Shown here: positions 23,546 to 34,800 of the stretch, piece by piece
Numbering within the stretch: position 1 is the stretch's first letter
Layout: each line of letters opens with the position of its first letter
Program-made: the position numbers and the translations under genes
The notes under the pieces: model-generated
Database searches by the model: none
What the model was told of the DNA's origin: nothing
What the model saw: the letters and a program-made list of their open reading frames with translations, nothing else
NCBI RefSeq assembly: GCF_905220365.1
Contig: NC_061152.1
Location: forward strand, 4,950,248 to 5,014,247
Direction of reading: 5' to 3'
DNA length: 64,000 nt
Source of the DNA: Vanessa cardui
Taxonomy: Eukaryota > Arthropoda > Insecta > Lepidoptera > Nymphalidae

Positions 23546-23596
23546 ACATGCATTTGAGCAGCGTGGCGACATACCCAACCTTCTTCAAAAACAAAA

Positions 23597-25360
23597 TTTT
23601 AACAAAAAGAAAAACCGACTTCAAACAAAACAGTATTTTAAAACAAACTAAAATGCACTTTATAATAAAGCTTTATTTATTCCATGCATAATAATAAACT
23701 ATAATAATTATTATAACATTCGATTGTAATTTAATATCCTAACTAGATTTGTTTACAAATAATAATCTGATTTTCATAGATTGATATAATAATGAATTAA
23801 TTAATTTATATTCGTCAATGATTAATTAATGCATGGACCCCGTTCGGGTAAAAGCCTCCCCCAAGGACTGCCATACTTCTCTGTCGTTAGCTCTCCCAAG
23901 CCAGCTTTCACCTGCGCACGCTACAATTTCATCTGCGATATTATACTGGGTCAATCAAGAGGCTCGTATCGCTTCTTTCTTTTGATTGTTGAAGCGTGTG
24001 CCTGTGGTTGACACCGACTCCAAATATAGCAATAATTATAACTACATTATATAATCGTAAATCGACTTTTAAGTAGTCTAATATTTTTCATTTCATTTTA
24101 CCTAGGAGGACTCTCAAAATGTGTTAAATATGCAATTATTTTTATTACTTTTTAGTGCATTTTAATTTGTTTTAAAATACTGTTTTGTTTGAAGTCGGTT
24201 TTTCTTTTTGTTAAAATTTTATTTATTTTTTGATTTTAAGTGAAGCTGATGTAGACTAACATTATTTTATTAATTTGGATAGATTAAGCGTGCCGTTTAT
24301 ATGAATCAGAAACTACTTCAGGGACAATTTCAAAAGAAACTTTCGAAAAAAGCAAAAATAGACTTTCGAAAATGCGGCTTTAATACGTCATGCGGCATAA
24401 ACTACAAGGTACCACCCTCGAATGAGCTGTAATCGACCTCAGTAAAAAAAACTATGCAAAAGAGCTATTCGTATGCTATGTCGTACATCATATGACATCA
24501 CATCATATACACAAAATTTGATTAAAGACAGAAAGAAATTCTGCCCCAAATCGCACCCTAACTGTAAGCCGTTTAGGAGTTCCGTCAATATAATATAAAA
24601 CAATATAGTATAAAACAAAGTCGCTTTCTCTGTCCCTATATCTTTAAAACTACGCAACGAATTTTGATGCGGTTTTTTTTAATAGATAGTGTAATTCAAG
24701 AAGAGAGTTTGTGTATATAATAAATGAACAATATAGTAAAGAAACACTGACAATTTTAGAAGTTTGCAATGTGATGTCGAAAATAAACAAATTCTTTAGT
24801 ATATTTAGTATCAGTATTGCACCCGTGAGAAGTCGGGGCGGGTCGCTAGTTGATTATAATTATAATATTCGATTATGACATTTACATGAACATAACCACG
24901 TTCCGGAAGGTGATTCAAATATACAAGTAACCCATAAATAAAAGATTCGACCGAGTATTGCTAACGTGCTCCTCAGAATTGTTCCGTTCCCTCCCGTTCC
25001 CTTAATTTGTCATGGATCCTGTGCTCAGAACCTTACCAAACTGTCACCAAACTACCCTTAAAGTATATACTTTATAATAAAAAAAGAATCATCAAAATTG
25101 GTTAACGTGATTTTGAGTTATTCACCTATTTGTCGCGCATATACATAATGCAAATTTAAGACTTATGTCGTTTTCATACGGATACCATCATTGGAAAAAA
25201 ATAAAATTAAAATAGGACCCCACGGGCAGCACTACCTTTCAAACAAAAAAAAATTATCAAAATCGGTCCACCCAGTAAAAAGATATGAGGTAACAAACAT
25301 AAAAAAAAAAAAAAAAATACATACGAATTGATAACCTCCTCCTTTTTGAAGTCGGTTGAA
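23597..25360 (+). mobile_element. Composite E, copy 4, with LINE insertion
   Basis: Left arm 23597-23658, a LINE remnant 23660-23940, then loop and right arm 23941-24230, tail, nested Helitron D 24585-24849, tail, outer end GAAGTCGGTTGAA at 25360. Most of the left arm was lost at the LINE junction, and the loop is inverted relative to copies 1, 2 and 5. Confidence 0.8.
23660..23940 (-). pseudogene. LINE ORF2 C-terminus and 3' UTR, 5' truncated
   Basis: Codons from 23939 to the stop at 23828-23826 read ADEIVACAGESWLG, then NDREVWQSLGEAFTRTGSMH. This resembles the C-terminus of the full LINE at 47-51 kb (AGENWLDRG, DREKWNRLEEAYTQNG). The 3' UTR ends AATAAAGCTTTATTATA, like that element's tail start. 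Only the last 37 residues or so remain. It is a related but distinct LINE copy inserted into composite E. Confidence 0.75.
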
Positions 25361-25422
25361 AATAAGATCTAAGGTCAGCAGTAGAACATTAACAGGCATA
25401 AAAAAAATACTAATTTTATATG

Positions 25423-25620
25423 AGCTGAGATGGCTCAGTGGTTAGAACGCGTGCATCTTAACCGATGATTGCGGGTTCAAACCCAGGCAAGCGCCACTGA
25501 ATTTTAAGGAAACTTACATGTGACTAATGTCATAAAAATTCTGCCACATGTGTATATGCTTAATTTGTGTTTATAATTCATCTCGTGCTCTGCGGTGAAG
25601 GAAAACATTGTGAGGAGAAT
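25423..25620 (+). mobile_element. SINE A, rearranged
   Basis: Head GCTGAGATGGCTCAGTGGTT with B box GGTTCAAACCC; then body segments in the wrong order (TGTGACTAATGTCATAAAAA before CTTAATTTGTGTTTATAATT). The 3' end is missing. 25621-25950 is unassigned. Confidence 0.7.
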
Positions 25621-25954
25621 ATTGCACAATAAGATAAGGCATGTAGTTGTCTGTTTCGAGCGAATTGACATTTAATTGTATCAGCGCAACTACATCCTGT
25701 AGCTATCATATCATGTGACATAACGCATTTATAATCTGTCAAAAGAGGTAATAACTACCGAAACATATATACCATAAAGGCACATCACTAAGCTCGAAAT
25801 CACCAGCACTTTGGAATGAATATTTAAATTATAACACAATGAGATATCAACAGATTTATTTCACTAAATAAATAATTATTTATTACAAACTATACATGGA
25901 CAGTTTGTGTGTATGTGTGTCTTATATTATTATTACTATTATTGCTTCATCAGA

Positions 25955-26110
25955 TATTCTACCGCTAAACCAACCAACCAACAGTACGCAGTATTGTTGT
26001 GTTCCGGTTTGAAGGGTGAGCCAGTGTAACTACAGGCACAAGGGACATAACATCTTAGTTCCCATTGTTGGTGGCGCATTGACGATGTAAGGAATAGTTA
26101 ATATTTCTCA
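25955..26110 (-). mobile_element. Family C partial copy
   Basis: ATCAGATATTCTACCGCTAA to GGCGCATTGACGATGTAAGG, then GAATAGTTAATATTTCT. The ends are missing. 26111-26520 holds a LINE-like scrap (AAAGAGACTCAGCGGGATAA near 26425) and a GTGCTGCCATCTGTTGAG motif near 26330. Confidence 0.75.
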
Positions 26111-26520
26111 AAATCGAAATTATTACACTTTCTTATTTATAGTCAAAAATCTACCACCTATTAACTACTTTAGTATTTAATACAAAACACTATATACACT
26201 TATAACTTAATATATATTCTAATAACTGAGGTAACAAAACACATCGTATTGTTCAAAGCACTATTCAGAAGTAACAGATTCAGCTAGCGTATCCCTGAAG
26301 TTGCCTCCTATGAACTTCACGTTGCACAGTGCTGCCATCTGTTGAGATGAAATCTGAACGAAAATCGGATGGCGATAACACACCGCCTCAGAATTTAACA
26401 CCTCAGATCTGAAGAGAATCGACGAAAGAGACTCAGCGGGATAAATTTTTTTATATCATGCTACATATACAATATATATTTTTAATAGTAAAACAAATAT
26501 ATCTTTTTTATTTGAAACAG

Positions 26521-26617
26521 CCTGGAGGCGATCATCTCATTCCTAAGGTGTGCAATCAACTAAAAGAGATACACAAGCATAAGACAACTGTATCAGCATT
26601 TGTGGAGTTCAGCATAT
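26521..26617 (+). CDS. Candidate coding exon abutting a SINE, unidentified
   Basis: A good acceptor (TTTTTTATTTGAAACAG) is followed by 32 open codons in phase 0 (PGGDHLIPKVCNQLKEIHKH, then KTTVSAFVEFSI); the other two frames stop early. The donor GTAAAG at 26618 lies in the tail of the antisense SINE A that follows, so either the SINE landed exactly at the exon end or the donor is SINE-supplied. I do not recognise the protein. Confidence 0.3.
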
Positions 26618-26845
26618 GTAAAGTAAAGTAAAGTTGCCTGTACATTTCCCACTGCTGAGATGAGGCCTCCTCTTCCATTAAGGAGAGGGCTTGGAACATA
26701 TTCCACCAACCTGTTCCAATGCGGGTTGGTGGATCGCACATGTGGCAGAATTGCGATGAAATTAGATACATGCAGGTTTCCTCACGATGTTTTCCTTTAC
26801 CGCCGAGCACGAGATGAATTATAAAAACAAATTAAGCACATATAT
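26618..26845 (-). mobile_element. SINE A, head missing
   Basis: Antisense: TAAAGTAAAGTAAAGTTGCC is the tail, then CATTTCCCACTGCTGAG, ending ATTAAGCACA with a short (TA)n. 26846-26970 is unassigned. Confidence 0.8.
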
Positions 26846-26974
26846 ATATATGTATATATTCTAATCACGCAGCCATCTCAGCTCATGCTGATGAGCAGCA
26901 GATGATTGTCAATTTTTTTGTTGTTGACCTGATTGTTGATGATCTCTATAATCGAGTAGTGTGTACACCGGCAG

Positions 26975-27068
26975 CTGCAAACGCCCCATTGTTGTAGATG
27001 TCCATGGGCGGTGGTAGTCACTTTTCATCAGGTTGTACTACTCGTTTGCCACGTATTACATAAAAAAG
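26975..27068 (+). mobile_element. LINE 3' end with oligo-A
   Basis: GATGTCCATGGGCGGTGGTA, CATCAGGTTGTACTACTCGT, TTGCCACGTATTACATAAAA. Same 3' end as the copy at 58925-59130. I know it as a very common lepidopteran LINE terminus. Confidence 0.65.
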
Positions 27069-27227
27069 GACTGAACGAAACTGTAACACCAATATCTATA
27101 TTAATTGTCAGTATTTAAGATGATATATTACAGTATTTAGTTAAGATAAGTTCGTCCCGACTTTTTATGGTTAAATTTCAAACAGAAAATACTTCGCTAT
27201 CTTTCATAATTAATAATTACTAATAAA

Positions 27228-27499
27228 CTAGCTGTACCCGCGACCTTGTACGGCTTTGAATGTAACAAAAAAATATGATTGTAGCCTAAGTAACGATTAT
27301 ATCAGTTATCTGCCAGTGAAAGTCCCGTCAAAATCGGCCCAGTTGTCCCAGAGATTAGCCGGAATAAACAGACAGACAGACAAAATTTGTAGAAAATGCT
27401 ATTTTGGTATATGTACCATGTATATATACATATGCATTGAGTAAAGAAAGGCTATTTTAATATTAAAAACAGACACTCCAATTTTATTATATGTATAGA
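27228..27499 (-). mobile_element. Helitron H, full length
   Basis: CTAGCTGTACCCGCGACC at the left and TTTTATTATATGTATAGA at the right; CCAGAGATTAGCCGGAATAA in the middle. It is the reverse of the 17577 copy. 27500-27940 is AT-rich; a Helitron D terminus scrap (GCACCCGTGCAAAACCGGGG) lies at 27534-27560. Confidence 0.85.
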
Positions 27500-27940
27500 T
27501 ATTATTCTGTAAGTCTATTTTATATCAGCATTGCACCCGTGCAAAACCGGGGCGAGTAGTTAGTTATGAGATTAATTTATTTCAGCTTTCTAGATAAATA
27601 ATATTCAATTTTTATGATTTTAAAAGCTTTTATATGCATGGGGAGGAAACCTACATAAGCTCTGCGTAATGGTATGAGCTCAAAACAAAAGCTCCTAATA
27701 GTAAACTAATTCTTGCCTGCGTCTATCTCATTTAATGTATCCCTGACGTCACACAATTTAGAGAATTTAATGACATCATCCCAATTTATAATATTGATTT
27801 GGATTCAGATTCCAACTTAAGCTTATTCAAGCTTTTACTCTTATTTTAAATTCTAAATTGATCGATCTTCCTTCGCACATGAATAAAACTTGAAGAAAAG
27901 ACTTAAAATGCGAACAAAAACGCGGACCACAATTAGTAAA

Positions 27941-28460
27941 CTACACATATAATATAATCGGAGTGTTTGTTTGTAATAATAAAATAACCGCTTTTTACTA
28001 AATGCATATACATCATGCATCTATATATCACATTTTTTTTAACTTTTGACTGTTTGTCTGTCTATTTATTCCGGCTAATCTCTAGAACGGCTGGATCGAT
28101 TTTGACGGGACTTCCATTTGCAGAAAGGTTCTTGGTGGTAAGACTTTTTGCAAGCCCGTCTGGGTAGGTACCATCCACTCATCAGTTATTCTACCGCCAA
28201 ATAATAGTACTCAGTATTGTTGTGTTCTGATTTGAAGGGTGAGTGAGCCAGTGTAACTACAGGTACAAGGGACATAACATCTTAGTTCCCAAGGTTGGTG
28301 GCACATTGACGATGTAAGGAATAGTTAATATTTCTTACAGCTTCATTGTCTATGGGTGATGGTGACCACTTACCACCAGGTGGCCTATATGCTCATCCGT
28401 CAAGATATACCATAAAAAAGCTGATATTATAAGGAGTAACTTTTGCGATAGACAATTATT
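27941..28460 (+). mobile_element. Helitron H interrupted by family C
   Basis: Helitron H from CTACACATATAATATAATCG to GGACTTCCATTTGCAGAAAG (27941-28127), then family C, then AAGCTGATATTATAAGGAGT, which resumes the H order. The C insertion is younger. The 3' terminus is not recognisable. Confidence 0.7.
28130..28425 (-). mobile_element. Family C, full length
   Basis: TTCTTGGTGGTAAGACTTTT to GCTCATCCGTCAAGATATAC, then CATAAAAAA. It shows both termini of the family, including the A-rich 3' end. Confidence 0.85.
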
Positions 28461-28679
28461 GTATTGTGTTTTTGTTTAAATCCGGAATCGAACCACAGTC
28501 CCACCTCCGTTTCCGATTCAAACGATTCAACTCTCAGACACAAAACAAAATATAAATCCAGCCATTTACGTAGAGTTCAGGGAAATTTTATGAAAAAGAG
28601 AAGTGCGCTTAGCACGTAAATATTAAATAGGTATAATAATTTTATAACGTTTATTTATTTTTTATTTTATATATATACT

Positions 28680-28880
28680 AGCTGAATTCGCCGCTTTACT
28701 CGTGTGATATTTAAACTTTATATATTTTACACAAACAGATAACGCAATTTTATGGCATCGAGGGTTGATTTGAAAAAGACTATGTACACCCTAACTCAAA
28801 CTATCTCCATACCAAATTTCACCTTAATCGGTTCAATAGTTTAGTTGTGAAGAGTTAACAGATAGAGTTACTTTACTTTT
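28680..28880 (-). mobile_element. Helitron I-like copy
   Basis: ACTAGCTGAATTCGCCGCTT at the left; CACCTTAATCGGTTCAATAG and ACAGATAGAGTTACTTTAC at the right are the reversed family core. Confidence 0.55.
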
Positions 28881-29035
28881 TTTATGATGTGACTGTGTAC
28901 TAGTGACCTGCCCGACTTCGCTGGTTCGGTACTGATCTAGAGACGCAGTAGTGTGTTAAACCAAGTTCGAGTAATAGAAGTGGCGAGTAGCACCGTGTGT
29001 GTGTGTAATATTACACGAACCATTTGGAGCTACTT

Positions 29036-29225
29036 TTGACCAACGCAACGGATTTTGATGCGTTTTTTTTAATGATTCGAGAGTAAGGTTTTTGTATATA
29101 ATACATGGACAATATAGTAATGACAAACTGATAATTTTAGAAGTTTCTACAGTGATTTCATAATATATTTAGTAGAATATTTTGATTATCAGTATTTTAC
29201 CCATGCGAAGCCGGGGAGGGTCACT
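29036..29225 (+). mobile_element. Helitron D, 5' truncated
   Basis: GACCAACGCAACGGATTTTG to GCGAAGCCGGGGAGGGTCAC, then TAG before T. 29226-29620 is unassigned. Confidence 0.7.
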
Positions 29226-29627
29226 AGTTACCAAGTAACAAATAGTTTTTTTTTATTATAAGTTTTACAGCCGATGATATTTTAAAAGATATCATACTTT
29301 ATAAAGTATTTATTCGAATGTTATAAAGTAAAAAAAAAAAACAATTTTAATTAATATTATACGTTAGGCTACTAATGTATTTATGAGGCTTAGATTAATA
29401 ATTAATTCGGAGAAAATTGGCTTTTTATCAAAAGTAAATCTTTTTTATTTAAGTAGATTTTTAAAAGCACTTTTCAAGCGACGTGCTAGTGTTCAATTAA
29501 ATGGAAAATAAATGGAAGAACCGACTAGAAGAAGAAACTCACAAGTTATTCTTTGCCACAATCTTCTAGGACATTAGTTTACGTCAGTCAGTCAGTAATT
29601 TACATACAACAATGACTAGTCAAGCAT

Positions 29628-29865
29628 ATTCCTCCTGCCCTTATCCCAATTTACATATGAGAGTGAGGACTGATGATGGAGAGTAATATGGATAGATATA
29701 GAGTTAGAGGACGACCAAGGAAGCGATGGATGGATTGTGTGAAAGACGATATGGTTAGTAAGAATGTTACTTGTGAGATCACGTCTGACAGAGACGTATG
29801 GAAGGAGAAGACATGCTGCGCAGACACCACATAAAATTGGGATAAGGGCAGGAGGATGAGAGAGG
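29628..29865 (+). pseudogene. RTE LINE ORF2 C-terminal remnant, flanked by inverted 3' ends
   Basis: 29675-29836 translates to RVRGRPRKRWMDCVKDDMVS, then ITSDRDVWKEKTCCADTT and a stop. This is the C-terminus typical of lepidopteran RTE elements (GRP-x-RW motif). The 3' terminus AAATTGGGATAAGGGCAGGA follows the stop. The same 20 bases occur inverted at about 29632-29651, so an antisense copy of the terminus lies immediately upstream. Confidence 0.75.
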
Positions 29866-29894
29866 ACTGAGGGTATTTAAAGTCCAGTGCATAT

Positions 29895-29950
29895 CACCTG
29901 CAATTTGGGCTAACCACGCGGTGGCGGGTAAGCCCAAATCATTCCCAAGA
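29895..29950. repeat. Imperfect inverted repeat
   Basis: CAATTTGGGCTAACCACGCG and TGGCGGGTAAGCCCAAATC pair through ATTTGGGCT/AGCCCAAAT. No coding potential. 29950-30325 is unassigned. Confidence 0.55.
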
Positions 29951-30327
29951 AGGGTCTATGTCAGGTAAGCCGACTGTAAATGTTAAGCCTCAACCTAAGC
30001 AGTATGAAGGAGAGTATTTAAGTTCATCCAATTTTTAAAACTATCCTTTTTTATCGGTCTGTTAGTGAAAACCACATCAAAATCTATTGAATAGTTTATA
30101 AGAAATAAAATAGTTTATTCTGTACCATGATATACTTAGCATACTTATTTAAGATTGGGAATCTCTAGTGAGCTTTTAAATATATAAAAGAAGATGTACA
30201 GATAAACAAAAAGATTATCCATGTTATTGATGAATTCAAAGTGTGTTTGTGTGAGGCGTTTGTGATGTATATGTGTGTGTTTATTTAGGAGAGCAGTACA
30301 AAGCGACTTTGTTTAGTACTATGTATA

Positions 30328-30771
30328 ACTACTAGCGACCAGCCCCGACTTTACACGGGTGCAATGCTGATACTAAATATACTACAGAATATCTTACAAC
30401 GTTCACAGCTTTTTTGTCATTAGACAATACAAACCGTTATGTCCCTGCGTTATAAATCGGTAATACCTTCGAAAATATTAATGTATACATATAATAAAAT
30501 TGGCATGTCTGTTTGTAATAAAATATCCCTTTTTTGCTCAATGCATATGTAGACACGGTACTTATACCAAAATAACATTTTTTTAAAATTTTTGTCAATC
30601 TGTCTGTCTGTCTGTTTGTTCCGGCTAATCTCTGGAACGGCCGGACCTTTTTTGACGGGTTCACTGGCAGATAACTGATATAATAGGGTAGGGTAGTGGT
30701 AGGTAGTAACTTAGCCTACAATAAATTTTTTTGTTAAATTCAAACGCGTACAATGTCGCGGGCACAGCTAG
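30328..30771. mobile_element. Helitron G (reverse) followed by Helitron H (forward)
   Basis: 30331-30475 (-): CTAGCGACCAGCCCCGACTT to CCTGCGTTATAAATCGGTAA. 30483-30771 (+): ATACATATAATAAAATTGGC, GGCTAATCTCTGGAACGGCC, ending TGTCGCGGGCACAGCTAG before T. Confidence 0.75.
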
Positions 30772-31059
30772 TTTATTTTAAAGTAAAGGGACGTGTATTA
30801 AATGCTCATTGTATTTAAGGTTATAAATTAGATAAGATACAGCATTCGTTCTTAAAATTACTTCGAAAATAAGCCATTATTTCTCGTAAAAACTAAGGCA
30901 TAAAAATGGTTATATCTAAGAGATAGATATATACCATCGCGGAATTTTTGAAGACCTTTTTAAAGTGTTCTTTACTATAGTATTATTACATTATTTCTAA
31001 CTTCTCGTAGTTCAGTCCGCCTTCTCGGGTTCAGCCAGCGTTTGTTATTTAGGCGCAAA

Positions 31060-31265
31060 AAAAAAGTATTATTTACGACATCACATTAGAAAAATTTAAA
31101 ATAATCAGTGTTTCTCTACTATATTGTGCATGTATTATACATATAAACCTCCCTCTTGAATAAATCTGTTTCAAAACAAAACTGCATCAAAATCCGTTGC
31201 GTAATTTTGATGATCTAAGCATACATAGGATCAGACAGCGGTAGTAGGACCTGTTTTATACTGTG
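31060..31265 (-). mobile_element. Helitron D, 3' terminus missing
   Basis: TATTTACGACATCACATTAG to GACAGCGGTAGTAGGACCTG, then TTTTATACTGTG. 30772-31059 and 31266-32195 are AT-rich with nothing assigned beyond a short (TTTC)n near 32170. Confidence 0.7.
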
Positions 31266-32199
31266 CAAATATATATATGTAAATACATATGTATAGTATA
31301 TGTAGTTATTTTATACAATACATTAAGTAAGTATTAAATTCAGCCGCTGGGATTTCTAAACTTGAATTCTCTAGAAATATTTAACCCATAAAGTACTTAC
31401 TCGACATCAAAAAAAAAAGCGAATCTAATATCGACCTTATTTCTATAACAATAAGCCTCACAAAACCACTCACTCAATTTCGAACTCTATTCCCTACAAA
31501 ATAAGCCTTCATTCCATATAAATAAATGTACATATAAAAACATTTCATTCGATTTACAGCTTTATTAACGCGTGAAAAGATTGAAATTCAAAAGATTAAA
31601 CAGGTTGAACGTTGAAGTTTTTAACAATGAAATTTCAACCTTATATCAGAGGGATAAGATTTAAGTTCGCTCGATATCATCTTAATTAGGTTGATACAAC
31701 AGAACTGACTATTGAATATTTAATATCGCAATTAGTTACTTCGGTAGATTAACGCAAAAGGAATAATTGAGATAGCGTCTTATGTGTTCTGATTTTGTGT
31801 TTAAATAAATAAATTGCCTCAACCGACTTTTGTTAAAGAATGTTATATAAACATGTAGAATAAGATCGCTTATCCCATGTGTCGCTTGTAAATTTATGAC
31901 GTTTTAAAATCGCGTGTGTGTAATCACAATAATTATTATCAATCTCGTCAGTATGGAAAATCGTGATGCAGGTTTTATTTTTGAGTTACTGAAACAATTA
32001 TGATGTAGTTGTCGCTCACGGGTTCGCTAGCGTTTTAGAAGTTTAGTTGTCATGTTCCTTTAGGACACGTTAAGTATCATTGTGTTGTTTTGTATTAATA
32101 GTATTGTAGTTAGTGAGTAGTTATAGTTGGTTAATATGTTTATATTTTTATTGTTTTAATTTTGTTATACTTCTTTCTTTCTTTCTTTAATGTGTTAGG

Positions 32200-32335
32200 T
32201 GGAAAAGTAGCCCATAGAGCCTTGGAGTTCCAATTTGCTATTCCATGCTAAATTTCATCATATTTGGTTCAGTAGTTTGGAAGTGAAATGGCGACAGGCA
32301 GACAGAGTTACTTTCACATTCATAATATGAGTATT
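32200..32335 (+). mobile_element. Helitron I fragment
   Basis: CCATGCTAAATTTCATCATA, GTTCAGTAGTTTGGAAGTG, CAGACAGAGTTACTTTCACA: the reversed core of family I. Confidence 0.5.
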
Positions 32336-32366
32336 GATTGGATATACACAGTTCATATATGAAAAT

Positions 32367-32752
32367 AAAAATTTTAACAAAAAGAAAAACCGACTTTAAA
32401 CAAAACGCTATTTTAAAACAAATAAAAATGCACTAAAAAGTAATAAAATTATACATATTTAACATATTCTTTAGAGTCCTCCTAGGTAAAATTAAATGAA
32501 AAATATTAGACTACTTAAAAGTCGATTTACGATTATATATCGTAGTTATAGTTATTGTTATATTTGGAGCCGGTGTCAGGCACGGGCACGCGAGCCCCTT
32601 GATTGACCCAGTATATTATCGTATAAAAGGTAATTTGTAAAAAACATATTTCTTAAAGTATTCTCGTATTGTTTTTTTAATAGATATAATATAGGGTTTT
32701 CTTGGCTGACACCGACTACCGATAACCTCCTCCTTTTTGATGTTGGTTGAAA
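32367..32752 (+). mobile_element. Truncated composite E
   Basis: Left foldback arm from AAAATTTTAACAAAAAGAAA through the loop, then a direct jump to the outer end (CGATAACCTCCTCCTTTTTG). The right arm, tail and nested Helitron are absent. Confidence 0.75.
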
Positions 32753-32908
32753 AGTAAAAGCTTTGAATAAATATGACGATTAACGATTTATTACTAATTT
32801 TACTGTCATATGATACGAATATTCTACATAATTGTACAAAATAAAAACATTTTAATTGATATATATATATATATATACACATATAGTATCCACACAATAA
32901 ATACATCG

Positions 32909-33235
32909 GGGCTAGATGGCCGCGTGGTTAGAACGCGTGCATCTTAACCGATGATTACGAGTTCAAACCCAGGCAAGTACCACTGCATACTCATGTACTT
33001 AAATTTGTTTTTCTAATTCATCTTGTGCTCGGCGATACAGGGAAAAATAGTGAGGAAACCTCCATGTTAGATACATGGAGGTTTCCTCACTATTTTTCAT
33101 AGAAATTCTACCGCATGTGTATTCCACCAACACGTATAGGAATAGTGTGATGGAATTTGTTCTAAAAACCGTCTCCTCAAGGGGGAGGAGGCCTTAGCCC
33201 AGCAGTGGGAAATTTACAGATAACAACAGCATGTT
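32909..33235 (+). mobile_element. SINE A containing a perfect hairpin
   Basis: Head GGGGCTAGATGGCCGCGTGG, B box GTTCAAACCC, 3' end CCCAGCAGTGGGAAATTTAC. The body carries a 26-bp perfect inverted duplication at 33042-33067/33073-33098 (arm begins GAAAAATAGTGAGG; loop TAGAT). Confidence 0.85.
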
Positions 33236-33295
33236 GACAATGTACAGACTTCTTGACAGGAGGACGAAGGGAATGAAACCGCGGGTTTAACTATA

Positions 33296-33531
33296 TCACT
33301 ACATAGTATAAAACGAAGTCGCTTTCTCTGTACCTATATCCCTATGTACTCTTAAAACTTTTAAACTAATCAACGGATTTTGATGCGGTTTTTTTTATAG
33401 ATAGAGTGATTCGAGAGGAAGATTTTATATAGAAAATATGGACAATTTATTAAATAAAAACTAATAATTTTAGAAATTTCTACTGTAATGTCATGTCATT
33501 GCACCCGTGCGAAGTCGGGGCGGGTCGCTAG
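33296..33531 (+). mobile_element. Helitron D
   Basis: TCACTACATAGTATAAAACG at the 5' end; GTGCGAAGTCGGGGCGGGTC, then GCTAG, at the 3' end. 33532-33725 is unassigned. Confidence 0.85.
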
Positions 33532-33726
33532 TGAACAATACAAACGTACATCCTTATTACACCCGAGCAGGTCGGGTATCTAGTAAGATTATACTTGATT
33601 AGATCAAACTCAGACACTTATCAATAAATTTAATTATGAATTAATTTAATTTGATTATGAAGTAAAGTGCCTGTAATCTCACAGCTAGGCTAAGTCCGAT
33701 TGATGAAGTTAGAAGTTACTATACAC

Positions 33727-34096
33727 TCCTCCAATAGCGCAGCGGTTAGAACGTATCACGAGTCGAGATGGCCCAGTGGTTAGAACGCGTCCATCTTAAT
33801 CGATGATTGTGGGTTCAAACCCAGGCGATGATTCATATGCTTAATTTGTCTTTATAATTCATCTCGTGCTCAGCGGTGAAGGAAAACATCGTGAGGAAAC
33901 CTGCATGTGACAAATTTCATAGAAATTCTGTGTATTCCACCAACCCGCATTGGAACAGCGTGGTGGAATATGTTCCAAACCTTCTCCTCAAAGGGAGAGG
34001 AGGCCTTTAGCCCAGCAGTGGGAATTTACAGGCTGTTGATGTTGTTGTTTGTTGTTAGAACGTATCTAAACCGATAATTACGGGTTCAAACCCAGG
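33727..34096 (+). mobile_element. tRNA-like SINE fragment split by SINE A
   Basis: TCCTCCAATAGCGCAGCGGT, then GTTAGAACGTATC, is interrupted and resumes as TTAGAACGTATCTAAACCGA, ending with the B box GGTTCAAACCC. It is a second tRNA-like head into which SINE A inserted. Confidence 0.7.
33758..34054 (+). mobile_element. SINE A with 12-bp target-site duplication
   Basis: Flanked by TTAGAACGTATC at 33746-33757 and 34055-34066, so both ends are exact. Begins ACGAGTCGAGATGGCCCAGT and ends with a (GTT)n tail. This is a good reference copy for family boundaries. Confidence 0.9.
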
Positions 34097-34327
34097 CTTA
34101 ATTAGTGTCTATAATACTGATATAGACTTATGTCTAGTCATTGGACGAACAAAGGACACATTTATATGTTTGGTATATATCTATGTATATTATCTCTTTA
34201 TCCAAAGCCTTTATTTGAATTAAAGTTTAGCTTATTCATTGAACTTTCGAAGTTAAATAAATATAATCCAAAATGATAATTTTAAGTTTATCAAATTGGT
34301 ATGTTTATATACATATATGTATATTTG

Positions 34328-34800
34328 CTGGGCTGGCCCAGTGGTTAGAACGCGTGCATCTTAACCGATGATTTCGGGTTCAAGCACCACTATATATATA
34401 TATGTTTAATTTGTGTTTATAATTCATCTCATGCTCGGCAGTGAAGGAAAACACCGTGAGGAAATCTGCATGTGTTTAATTTCCTCGAAATTCTACCACA
34501 TATGCATTCCACCAACCCGCATTGGAACAGCGTGGTGGAATATCTTTCTATTAAGGAACGGGTTTTGGAACATATATATACTTTACTTTATATATCTCTA
34601 CATAGTATAAAACAAAGTCGCGTACCGCTGTTTGACCCTATGTATACTTAGATCTTTCAAATTACGCAACGGATTTTGATGCGGGTTTTTTCAGCTGATA
34701 GATTAATTCAAAAGGAAGCTTTGTATGTATATTACATGCATAATATAGTAGATTCTAATTTTATAAGTGATGTCATAAATAAACACATAATTTTGCACTT
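34328..34800 (+). mobile_element. SINE A, then 5' part of a Helitron D
   Basis: 34328-34580: SINE A head (GCTGGCCCAGTGGTTAGAAC), short (TA)n, body, truncated 3' end. 34597-34800: Helitron D from CTACATAGTATAAAACAAAG to AGTGATGTCATAAATAAACA, without its CTAG end. 34801-34950 is unassigned. Confidence 0.75.
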
